Of a stretch of DNA of 64,000 nucleotides, positions 34,543 through 42,711 are shown piece by piece. The notes under the pieces are model-generated. The model had not been told where the DNA came from, ran no database searches, and worked only from the letters and a program-made list of their open reading frames with translations. The DNA comes from JAENVT01 sp963720775 (lineage in GTDB: Bacteria; Actinomycetota; Acidimicrobiia; Acidimicrobiales; Ilumatobacteraceae): assembly GCA_963720775.1 (NCBI GenBank), contig CAVRGR010000006.1, forward strand, positions 620,001 to 684,000, in the 5' to 3' direction. The position numbers were made by a program, and so were the translations under genes. How positions within the stretch are numbered: position 1 is the stretch's first letter; each line of letters starts with the position of its first letter.

Positions 34543-34914
34543 TCAGTTGAAACCGGCGCCCTGAGCCTGCGGTACAGCCGTGACGTCGGCGATCCCCTTG
34601 ACTCGCTTCAGGCGCTTCAGGTGATCGCCGGAATCGGGCCACGCCGGAGTGCGCGTCAGCAGCGTGACGACTCCATCGTGTACTGCGACGTCGGCAAGGG
34701 CGGGGTCGCGTCGCAACACCGGATCGGCGGTGACAGCGGCGCGCACTCTGGCCTCGGTGATCAGTTCGGAGACCGGGCGGGTTCGACGTTGATTGACGGC
34801 GCGTCGGACGAACTCGGTCCAGCGGTGCAGGTCCTTGCGATTGACCCACGCTGCGGATGCCAGCGCGGCGATCCACAGGGGACGAACTCGGCGGGTGACG
34901 ACTCGGGGAATCAT
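34543..34914 (-). CDS. BON-domain-like protein
   Basis: A 123-residue protein. An N-terminal hydrophobic stretch (PLWIAALASAAWV) is followed by a basic linker. A BON-like fold follows: ELITEARVRAAVTADPVLRR, with VAVHDGVVTL and VKGIADVTAVPQAQ at the end. BON domains bind phospholipid or polymers and are common in osmotic-shock proteins such as OsmY. A SigB-type promoter is 33 bases upstream. It is convergent with the small membrane protein gene. Confidence 0.72.
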   Translation of the reverse strand: MIPRVVTRRVRPLWIAALASAAWVNRKDLHRWTEFVRRAVNQRRTRPVSELITEARVRAAVTADPVLRRDPALADVAVHDGVVTLLTRTPAWPDSGDHLKRLKRVKGIADVTAVPQAQGAGFN

Positions 34915-34946
34915 GAAGTGCCTCTTTCCGGAGGTTGGACTTCGGA

Positions 34947-34972
34947 TTACCCGCTGCGCGGCGCGATCAAAC
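34947..34972 (-). promoter_or_regulatory. SigB-type promoter of the BON-domain gene
   Basis: On the minus strand GTTTGA, 14 bases, GGGTAA, with the -10 box 32 bases before the ATG at 34914. It lies between that start and the sigma factor stop at 34998, so the BON gene is separable from the sigma operon. Confidence 0.65.
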
Positions 34973-34997
34973 GGTGAACCCGGCTGGTGAACCGGCT

Positions 34998-35747
34998 TCA
35001 GTCCGATGATGGCCGCTCGTCGAGGAGATGATCCCGGAGCTCCGCGAGGCTGGACGTGATCAGGCGGCCGACGTGGACCTGGCTGGTGCCGATCCGTTCC
35101 GCGATCTGCGCCTGGCTGAGCTCTTCGAAGAATCGCAGGTACAGGATCTGGCGCTGTCGTGCGGGCAACGTGTCGAGCAATCGGGTGATCACCTCGCGAT
35201 TCAACACTGCCTCGGTGTCGGACTCGACAATGGGCGATGTGCGGCCGGAGAGATCCAACGAGTGGGCGCGATAGGCGCTGTTCGCTTCCAAGGTTTCGAT
35301 CACCGCTTCCTCGGGGATCTTCATCCGATCAGCGATCTCGCTCGCACGAGGCGAGCGTTGCAGTTCCTTCGAGAGGGCCTCGCTGGCCGCGTTGACGGCG
35401 GGTCGCAGGTCCTTGGCACGACGTGAAACATGCACGCCCCACGTGTGGTCTCGGAAGTAGCGGCGCAACTCGCCCATGATGGTTGGGGTCGCGTACGCCC
35501 CGAATGGGACGCCCTGGAACGGATCGAACCTTTCGATCGCGTTGATCAGTCCGATCCGAGCGACCTGCACGAGATCATCGAACGGTTCACCGCAATCGGC
35601 GAAGCGCCGTGCCCCCCGGGTAGCAAGCCAGGACGTGCGCTCGGCGATGGCATCGCGTAGCTCCCTCTCGCGGTACGTCGCGTAGCGCTGCAGGGCTTCG
35701 AGCAGCCATTCTTCGTCGCCATGCGTTTGGTTGCGCGTCGGGTTCAC
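34998..35747 (-). CDS. SigB/SigF-type alternative sigma factor (second copy)
   Basis: A 249-residue SigB/F/G-group sigma factor. It has region 2 (DDLVQVARIGLINAIERFDP, HTWGVHVSRRAKDL), region 3 with SPRASEIADRMKIP, and region 4 with LSQAQIAERIGTSQVHVGRL. The GTG at 35747 overlaps the upstream anti-sigma stop as GTGA. It is the third gene of a STAS, RsbW-like, sigma operon, the standard order of partner-switching modules. It differs clearly from the copy at 21920, so the two may read overlapping promoter sets. Confidence 0.88.
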   Translation of the reverse strand: MNPTRNQTHGDEEWLLEALQRYATYRERELRDAIAERTSWLATRGARRFADCGEPFDDLVQVARIGLINAIERFDPFQGVPFGAYATPTIMGELRRYFRDHTWGVHVSRRAKDLRPAVNAASEALSKELQRSPRASEIADRMKIPEEAVIETLEANSAYRAHSLDLSGRTSPIVESDTEAVLNREVITRLLDTLPARQRQILYLRFFEELSQAQIAERIGTSQVHVGRLITSSLAELRDHLLDERPSSD

Positions 35748-36133
35748 GTGGTCGACGCGTGAGCTACTGCCGCCCAGATCTGAACGTTGCCGCCGACGAG
35801 CTCGATGCCATGCCGGCTGCAGACACCGGCCAGCACTGTTCGGCACAGCACCAAGTCGGGGTGACCGAGGTCGAACTCCTCGACTGCTGTCTGGCCGCGA
35901 ACGGAGAACGAATGGTCTTCGACGAGGAGCTGAACCTCGATCGGAGCTCCTCTGCCGTGCTCGATCAGCGCCAGCAGCACCTCGCTGACCGCGATCTTGA
36001 TGTCTTCCGTCTCGTCGATCGTGAAGCCGCCCATCGCGGCGATGCCGCTGGCCGCCAGACGCAGCACACGCGACAATGCGGGATCGGCTGGCAACCTGAT
36101 CGCGACCGGTCCGATCGCGCTCGGCTCACCCAT
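35744..36133 (-). CDS. RsbW-like anti-sigma factor of the second sigma operon
   Basis: A 129-residue HATPase_c_2 protein. The N-box helix reads DIKIAVSEVLLALIEHG (about 52-68), where the usual Asn is replaced. The C-terminal half (LCRTVLAGVCSRHGIELVGG) lacks a clear G2 lid. It may therefore bind the sigma factor without being an efficient kinase. The ATG at 36133 overlaps the STAS gene end by 8 bases, and its stop overlaps the sigma start, so all three are coupled. Confidence 0.8.
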   Translation of the reverse strand: MGEPSAIGPVAIRLPADPALSRVLRLAASGIAAMGGFTIDETEDIKIAVSEVLLALIEHGRGAPIEVQLLVEDHSFSVRGQTAVEEFDLGHPDLVLCRTVLAGVCSRHGIELVGGNVQIWAAVAHASTT

Positions 36134-36452
36134 CGCGGTGTTCGATGGAGAACTGCGCCGTGGTACCGGTGATCTCGAGGAGTCGGAGGACCTCCGAGCC
36201 GACGCCGCGCAGGACGACGCTCGTGCCGCGGTCGCGAGCCCGGCGCCCAGCGCCCAGCAGACAGCGAAGGCCGGAAGAGTCGATGAAGAACACATCGTCG
36301 AGGTCGATGACCAGCGGGCCGGTCCCGTCCGCCTTCGACAGGGCGGCCTCCAGGATCGGGCCACCCGCCACATCGATGTCGCCGTGAACGACGAGGACAC
36401 CATCCGGATCTCGGCTGACGGTGAGCGAATGGTTGTCTTCCATCTCAGTCAC
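36126..36452 (-). CDS. STAS-domain anti-sigma factor antagonist (second copy)
   Basis: A 108-residue STAS protein. The phosphoacceptor region is LDDVFFIDSSGLRCLLGAG, with the conserved DSSG. The GTG at 36452 is six bases after AGGAGG and preferred over the ATG at 36443. It is the first gene of the STAS, RsbW-like, sigma operon and overlaps the next gene. It would be dephosphorylated by a SpoIIE-type phosphatase, the only one in view being at 16483. No SigB-type promoter was found immediately upstream. Confidence 0.88.
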   Translation of the reverse strand: MTEMEDNHSLTVSRDPDGVLVVHGDIDVAGGPILEAALSKADGTGPLVIDLDDVFFIDSSGLRCLLGAGRRARDRGTSVVLRGVGSEVLRLLEITGTTAQFSIEHRDG

Positions 36453-36676
36453 GAAGAGCCTCCTGCTGGCCGACGAATCGTCCTGTCGTCGCGTCGCTTT
36501 CACACGCTAGGGCCACCGTCCCGTCGGCGTCGATCCATGTCGTCACCGATTCAAAACTTTTTGCGGGCGACGTTTATCTTGGGTACGTGTGCGGTATTAC
36601 CCCCGGCAGTTCGCCATGACCGTCTCCCGTTGAACAACCATCGCCGCAACCCCCGGCGAAGGCGCTGAAACCCCCA

Positions 36677-37804
36677 TCAGCGACCCGAACGTGCCTGGTC
36701 CGATCCGTCACGGGCCGGGCACGTTTGCGGGTACGGGCGAGTGCCCATCTTCTTGAGCCACCGGCCGTGGGCTCTCACTGCCTGCCATGGGGTGGCATGG
36801 CTCTGTACGGCGATGTGTCGCTCCGAGCAAGCACGGTTGAGACGCTCGGCGACGAGTGGATACACGGTGTGGGGGAGGCGCGGTGCCAGGTGATGCTCGA
36901 GCTGGAAGTCGAGACCGCCCATCAGCCAGTGCAGCGCGCTCCGGCCGACCCTGGTTCGGCAATGCACATCGGCGGTCGTGCGAAGCTGGTGGGCGATGAA
37001 CTCGTCGCCGCGCCGCGGGGCATCGGTCGGGAAGAACTCCACCGGCTCTGCACAATGGGCGAGCTGGAACATCGTGGCCAGCAGTAGGCCGACTGTCCAT
37101 GAGATCGCCAAGTAGAAGGTGAGTACGACCCACCAACGGTGAAACAGGAATGGCACGGCCAGTGCCCAGCTGAAGTGGACCAGTTTGCCCGCGGCGAGCA
37201 TGGCAACGTCGCGCTTTCGCGGCTGGCGGGGGAAGTGTTGGCGCCCGATGCCCCGGTTCTTCAGATCGATGAAGTCGGAGATCAAGAACCACTGCAGGGT
37301 CAAGAAGCCGTACAGCACCCACATGTACATGTGCTGGTAGCGGTGCCAGGGGTGCCATGGCTGAGAGGGTGCGAGGCGTGCGAAGGGAGCCTGATCGATG
37401 TCGGCGTCGACGCCGACGACGTTGGTGTTGCCGTGATGCAGGTTGTTGTGCTTGAACCGCCAGATCCACGAACTGGCCCCCAGCAGGTCGCCCGTGTACC
37501 CGGCCAGCCGGTTGACGAGGCGCGAGGTGCTGAACGACGAATGGTTGGCATCGTGGAAGACGCAAGTTGCCGCGGCGGTGAGGGCGAGCACCAAGACGAC
37601 TGTCGACAACAACTTCTCCACCACCGACGATTGCGCCACGACCAGCGACCAGTAGCTGCCGAGAGCTAGGACGGCGATGACGACGGCTTTCAGGTGGATG
37701 AGCCGGCGTGCCACTGTCAGCTCCCTCGCCGACGGGCGCATCGCCGCGGTCAACAACTCTTGGTCGGACGCGGAGACAAGTCGCGGTGCCTCGATGGTCT
37801 GCAT
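36677..37804 (-). CDS. Front-end fatty acid desaturase (delta-5/delta-6 type)
   Basis: A 375-residue membrane desaturase. The three histidine boxes are HDANH at 84-88, HNNLHH at 119-124 and QLEHH at 301-305. Gln in place of the first His of the third box is the mark of front-end acyl-lipid or acyl-CoA desaturases. Two pairs of membrane helices flank the boxes. No fused cytochrome b5 domain is present, so electrons probably come from a ferredoxin or separate carrier. The start at 37804 follows AAAGGAA. A weak SigB-like site lies just upstream. It would raise membrane unsaturation, for example in cold or osmotic stress. Confidence 0.88.
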   Translation of the reverse strand: MQTIEAPRLVSASDQELLTAAMRPSARELTVARRLIHLKAVVIAVLALGSYWSLVVAQSSVVEKLLSTVVLVLALTAAATCVFHDANHSSFSTSRLVNRLAGYTGDLLGASSWIWRFKHNNLHHGNTNVVGVDADIDQAPFARLAPSQPWHPWHRYQHMYMWVLYGFLTLQWFLISDFIDLKNRGIGRQHFPRQPRKRDVAMLAAGKLVHFSWALAVPFLFHRWWVVLTFYLAISWTVGLLLATMFQLAHCAEPVEFFPTDAPRRGDEFIAHQLRTTADVHCRTRVGRSALHWLMGGLDFQLEHHLAPRLPHTVYPLVAERLNRACSERHIAVQSHATPWQAVRAHGRWLKKMGTRPYPQTCPARDGSDQARSGR

Positions 37805-38060
37805 GGAACCGTTCCTTTCAACAGTCGGTCGAAACCGCCTGCCGAGGATTGGAGCGGGCACGCCACGTCATCGATGTGGCAGGGTCACGCTACCGTCACT
37901 TGCAGGGTGTTTCGCCGTATCGCCGATCGTCCGCGTTCCGGTGTAGCGTGGTGAAATCAGCGTCTGATCCGGCCGAGACCATTGCCATCTTCGCTCTGTC
38001 CCGGAAGGTGGCACCCATGAACACAGTGGCAGCCGGTCTCACCGTGCTCGGTCGTGGCAC

Positions 38061-38780
38061 TTGAACATCGAGCAGGCAACACGGTTCGCCGTAGCGTTCG
38101 CCGCCGACATCGCCAAGTCGCCGACGCCGCGCCTCTGTACCGTGTGTGCCGATGTGCTGTCGGTGAGCGGTGCTGGGATCACCGTGATGAGCGGTGGGCA
38201 AGCCGGCCCGGTCTGCGTGTCGAACCAGCGCGTCGCGGCGCTGGAGGACTTGCAGTTCACGATGGGTGAAGGCCCGTGCCGCGACGCGTACCGCAGCGGC
38301 ATTCCGGTGCACGCTCCTAGCTTCGACGAATCAGTCGTTGCCCGCTGGCCGGCCTTCGTCGACGTGGCCCACGGGAGCGGGATCAGCTCGGTCTTCGCCT
38401 ACCCGCTGACGATCAGGGGCGCGAGGGTGGGTGTGCTCACCCTGTACCAGGACGGCGAGGGGCACCTCACTGCCGCGCAGCAAGACGACAGCCTGGCCAT
38501 CGCTGGCATCCTCACCGAGACCGTGCTGAGCCTGCAGGACGCTGCTCCCGTTGGAGAGCTCGCCGCCGGGCTCGAGGGTGTCGTCTACAACCGGGCACAG
38601 GTTCACCAGGCATCGGGAATGGTCGCCGTCCAGTTGGGCGTGCCGGTTGCCGAGGCGCTGCTGCGGATCCGGGCTCGTGCGTTCGCAACAGACCGCCCCA
38701 TTGGGCTTGTGGCGAGCGATATCATTGCGCGGAGGCTTCGTTTCACCGAGGATGGCGGCGAAGCCGCGGGAGGTGTGTGA
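38061..38780 (+). CDS. GAF-ANTAR regulator, first of a pair
   Basis: A 239-residue protein with an N-terminal GAF domain (about 12-160) and a C-terminal ANTAR domain (about 170-230, VYNRAQVHQASGMVAVQLGV). ANTAR domains bind paired RNA hairpins and act as antiterminators. The only in-frame start near the domain is a TTG at 38061, without a good ribosome-binding site, so the start is uncertain. The stop overlaps the next gene's ATG (TGATG). The GAF domain has Cys residues (LCTVCADVL, EGPCRDAY) that could sense redox or bind a ligand. Confidence 0.75.
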   Translation: MNIEQATRFAVAFAADIAKSPTPRLCTVCADVLSVSGAGITVMSGGQAGPVCVSNQRVAALEDLQFTMGEGPCRDAYRSGIPVHAPSFDESVVARWPAFVDVAHGSGISSVFAYPLTIRGARVGVLTLYQDGEGHLTAAQQDDSLAIAGILTETVLSLQDAAPVGELAAGLEGVVYNRAQVHQASGMVAVQLGVPVAEALLRIRARAFATDRPIGLVASDIIARRLRFTEDGGEAAGGV

Positions 38781-39559
38781 TGGTGCGATCCGACGCCGAA
38801 CTACGGTCAGCCGAGCGTCAAGCGCTGACCTCAGCAACCTTTGTCGAAATCGTCGACACGCTCGTCGACAACTTCGACGTGATCGAGGTGCTCACGCTCT
38901 TGACTCGCCGTAGCGTCGAGCTTCTCGGAGCTGCCGCCGCGGGCATCCTGCTCGCTGATGATCGTGGACAGCTTCAAGTCATCGGCGCGTCGACCGAAGC
39001 GGTGCAACTTCTGGAGCTCTTCCAGATCCAGAACGCGGAAGGTCCGTGCCTCGACTGCTTCCGCACGGGCGCGCTCGTATTCAACGACAACTTGGAAGGC
39101 GACACGCCGTGGCCGCAGTTCGCAGCCGAGAGCGTGCACATTGGCTACGTCTCGGTGTGTGCCGTTCCACTCCGTCTGAGGGAGTTGACCCTCGGATGTC
39201 TGAACCTGTTCATGTCCACATCGGTCGGATTGCCCGACGCCGAGATCGCTCTGGCCCAGGCACTTGCCGACGTGGCCAGCATCGCCATCCTCCAGGATCA
39301 GGCCAGCCGGCAGGCGAAGCTGCGCGAGGGGCACCTGCAGCATGCGCTGATCAGTCGCATCGTGATCGAACAGGCCAAGGGGATGATCGCCGAACGAACG
39401 GGAGTCGACATGGATGAGGCGTTCAACCGGCTGCGGTCGTATGCGCGGAACAACAACCGTGGCCTCACCGGAGTGGCCGAAGACATGGTTGGCGGAGCCT
39501 TGCCGGTCGACGCGGTGTCGCTTCGCCCGACGCGAACGCGCAACCCGGATCAGCGCTGA
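38780..39559 (+). CDS. GAF-ANTAR regulator, second of a pair
   Basis: A 259-residue paralogue of the preceding gene. GAF (about 20-175) contains EGPCLDCFRTGALV; the ANTAR domain (about 185-240) has LISRIVIEQAKGMIAERTGV followed by DMDEAFNRLRSYARNNNRGL, a good match to the ANTAR core. The ATG at 38780 overlaps the upstream stop. It would bind RNA hairpins in target leaders to prevent termination. Its stop overlaps the end of the broken kdpD on the other strand by 10 bases. No adjacent target leader is obvious. Confidence 0.82.
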   Translation: MVRSDAELRSAERQALTSATFVEIVDTLVDNFDVIEVLTLLTRRSVELLGAAAAGILLADDRGQLQVIGASTEAVQLLELFQIQNAEGPCLDCFRTGALVFNDNLEGDTPWPQFAAESVHIGYVSVCAVPLRLRELTLGCLNLFMSTSVGLPDAEIALAQALADVASIAILQDQASRQAKLREGHLQHALISRIVIEQAKGMIAERTGVDMDEAFNRLRSYARNNNRGLTGVAEDMVGGALPVDAVSLRPTRTRNPDQR

Positions 39560-42088
39560 GGGCTCGCTTCGGCTGTCACGGCTGCCATGGGCAGTGCGAT
39601 GGTCACGGTCAGGCCGCCGCCCGGAGTGTCGTCGAGCGTGAGCACGCCGGCCATCGCGGCGATGAATCCCTCGGCGATCGAGAAGCCCAGTCCGACTCCA
39701 TCGCTCGTCTGATCGTCGCCGAGCCGGTGCAGCGGTGTCGTTGCTCGGGCTCGATCTGACGGGGAGATTCCCGGGCCTCGATCGACGACGCGTATGTGCA
39801 CGGCGTCGCCGACCCGGGCCGCCTCCACCCGTACTCGCTCGCCGGCCGGATTGTGGTGAAGCGAATTTGCGATCACGTTGGCGAGACTGCGCTCGAGCAA
39901 CGCCCGATCGCTCATCACCAGGGGCACCGTTGAGGCGACGTCGACCTCGATGTCGTCGGCTCGACCGTGAAAGAACTGCAGCACCGACTCGACGGCGTCG
40001 ATCACAACCGTCGGCTCGGTCTCGATCGCCAGTGCTCCGATCTGTAGCCGACTTGCGTCGAGCAGGTCGCCGACCAGCCTGTTGAGCCGGTCGGTCTCCT
40101 CGTCCACTGTCTTCAGCGCCTCATCGAGCTGGTCGCCGGTCCATTTCACCGAGGGATCGCGAAGGCCTGAGATCATTGCCTTGATGGATGCGAGGGGCGT
40201 GCGCAGGTCGTGCGAAACGGAGCGCAACAACGCGGTACGAAGAGCGTCGATGTCGATCAGCGCCGCGGCCTCTGCAGCCTCGGCGACAAGACGCTGACTG
40301 TCGATCGCCACGGTGAGCTGGTCGGCAAACGCTCGCAGCAGGCGCTGATCGTCGCTCGACAGCGTGCGGCCGAAGAGTTGAAGCGTTGCCCGCAGGCCGG
40401 CATTGCCCTGAAGCGACGACGCCAGCGGCATCGACGTAGTGGGTGCACCCTCGACATCTCCGGCGGATGCCACTGCGGCCAGTCTGTCGGCGTCGCTGCC
40501 TGAGATGCGCACACCCGCGAGGCCGAACGTTTCGCGGAGCAGTTCGACGAGCTGTGGCAGTGGATCAGGGTCGGCAGCAAGACTGGTCGTCGAACGGGCA
40601 AGGGCCTCAGCTTCGAGACGCGCTCGCCGGGCCTCGAGGGACCGACGCGATGCGACGTCGACCAGGGTGCCGACGCCGAGCGCGACGGCGACGAAGATCA
40701 GCAGCGCCGTGGCGTTTTCGCCCTCGGCGATGGTCAGCGTTCCGTACGGAGGGACGTAGAACCAGTTGACGAGCAGGGAGGCTCCGACCGCGGCGACGGC
40801 CGCCACTGTCTTGCCGCCCAGCGCGGCGAGCGCTACCACGAGCGCCAACGCGACGAGGAGCTCGGTGGACAGGGCGATGTGGTCGCGGAACGGAACCGTG
40901 ACGACCATCAGCAGCGGCAGGCTCGCGGCAGTCATCAGCGAGGCAGCGATCAGACGGCGGCGATCCAGCGGTGCCGGAGCACGCAGTGGTGACGAGGTGT
41001 GCAGTTGCTGATCACCCTGGTGGGCGATGACGTGAACGTCGATGTCTCCGGCGAGTCGTGTGACGCGGGCGACGAACGATCCGTGGATCATCTCGTGCCA
41101 GCGGCTGCGCCGCGTTGCACCGAGGACGAGCTGGGTGGCCTTCTCGCGCCTCGCAAACTCGACCAGCGATTCGGCAGCGTTGTGGCCGACGGCTTCGTGC
41201 ACGGTCCCGCCGAGCTCGACGACGAGGCGACGTTGCAGGGCCAGAGCATCGGTGTCGTCGACGGTGAGCCCGTCGTCGATGGCGACGTGCACCCCGAGAA
41301 GCGCGCCTCCCACGCGCCCGGCCATCCGCGCCGCGCGACGGATCAGGTCCTCGCCACCGGCAACGCCAGTGATGCCTACGACGACCCGCTCGCGCGTCTC
41401 CCAGGTGTCGGCGATGCCGTGCGCGTCGAGGTAGCTGTGCAGCGAGTCCTCGACACGGTCCGCCAACCACAGAAGTGCCAGCTCGCGGAGCGCGCTCGAG
41501 GTTGCCGGGCCGGAAGTAGTTGGCCATGGCGACGTCGATGCGCTCGGCCGGGTAGATGTTCCCATGGGCGAGTCGACGACGGATCGCTTCCGGCGACATG
41601 TCGACCAGTTCGATCTGGTCGGCCTGGCGAACGATCGCGTCTGGCACCGTTTCGCGCTGAGTGGTGCCGGTGATGCGCGACACGACGTCGTTCAGCGACT
41701 CGAGATGCTGGATGTTGACCGTCGAGATCACGTCGATGCCGGCATCGAGCAGCTGCTCGACATCCTGCCAGCGCTTGTCGTTCTTCGATCCCGGCGCATT
41801 GGTGTGCGCGTACTCGTCGACGAGAACGACTTGCGGTCGCCGCGCCAAGATGGCGTCGAGGTCCATCTCCTGCAGCGTCGTGCCCCGATACTCGACTTGC
41901 GTGGGAGGCACTACTTCCAGGTCGCGCAGCTGCGCCGCCGTCTGATGGCGACCGTGCGTCTCGACGACGCCGATCACCACGTCGGTTCCGCGCTCCTTGC
42001 GGCGAACGCCTTCGCCGAGCATCCGGTACGTCTTGCCGACTCCCGGAGACGCACCGAGGTAGATGCGCAGGGTTCCGCGGGCGCCCAT
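39550..42088 (-). pseudogene. kdpD: KdpD sensor kinase, split by a one-base frameshift
   Basis: The 5' part (42088 to about 41500) is a KdpD N-domain with Walker-type GASPGVGKTY, LVDEYAHTNAPGS and the run to NYFRPGNL. It then leaves the frame. The remainder (USP-like domain, four membrane helices, GAF-like domain, kinase core with SHDLRTPLAS and the ATP domain) continues in another frame from SALRELALLWLADR to the stop at 39550. Dropping one base in CTCGAG (41496-41500) restores about 845 residues, matching the intact paralogue at 50508. It follows kdpC on the same strand with 32 bases between. No kdpE is next to it. Either a sequence error or a recently broken copy. Confidence 0.85.
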
Positions 42089-42120
42089 GGCCTAACGCCT
42101 GGTGGTTGGGGTCATGCCGG

Positions 42121-42711
42121 TCACGTCACGAGGTCGTCGAGCGCCAGGTTCAATTCGACGACGTTCACGCCGGGATCCCCCAGCACCATGAGTTGCCGGT
42201 CATCGGTGTACTTCTTCACGAGCCCAGCGACGATCGGTGCGTCGATTCCGCGCTCGCGGGCGACGCGTGCGATCTGAATTCTCGCATTGGCAATCGAGAT
42301 GTGAGGATCCAGTCCGGATCCAGAAGCGGTGACCGCGTCGACTGGCACGAGGGCATTGGCCTCGAGGCCGTTCTCCTTGCGGTAGGCGACTGCGCGCGCC
42401 TCGATCGCCGACAGCAGGTCGGGACTGAGCGGACCGAGGTTCGAGCCCGAGCTGGCGGAACCGTCGTATCCGGCCCCTGCCGCCGATGGACGTGGGTGGA
42501 AGTACTGCGGTGCGGCGAAGTTCTGGCCGATCAGCTTGCTGCCGACGACCACCCCGTCGCGCTTGATCAGCGAGCCGTTCGCCTTGTCGCCGAACGCCAC
42601 CTGGCCGATCACGGTGGTGAGCAATGGGTAGGCGACCCCGCAGATGAGCGTGAAGACGAGCATGACGAGCATGGCCGGACGTAGTTGACGAAGTAGGGCA
42701 CGCATGTTCAC
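42121..42711 (-). CDS. kdpC: Potassium-transporting ATPase subunit C
   Basis: A 196-residue KdpC. One N-terminal membrane helix (PAMLVMLVFTLICGVAYPLL) precedes a periplasmic domain with NFAAPQYFHPRPSAAG, GSNLGP and DPHISIANARIQIARVARERG, the usual conserved blocks. It stabilises the KdpFABC complex. The GTG at 42711 overlaps the kdpB stop as GTGA; an ATG at 42705 is the alternative. Length is normal. Confidence 0.95.
   Translation of the reverse strand: MNMRALLRQLRPAMLVMLVFTLICGVAYPLLTTVIGQVAFGDKANGSLIKRDGVVVGSKLIGQNFAAPQYFHPRPSAAGAGYDGSASSGSNLGPLSPDLLSAIEARAVAYRKENGLEANALVPVDAVTASGSGLDPHISIANARIQIARVARERGIDAPIVAGLVKKYTDDRQLMVLGDPGVNVVELNLALDDLVT

Noticed and set aside
36560..36600. GTTTAT followed by GGGTAC on the plus strand
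   Set aside because: The spacing is only 3 bases and no plus-strand gene follows, so it is not a SigB-type promoter.
37820..37846. GTTTCG, 13 bases, AGGAAC before the desaturase gene
   Set aside because: Resembles the SigB-like set but both the -10 box and the spacing deviate; left out of the counted sites.
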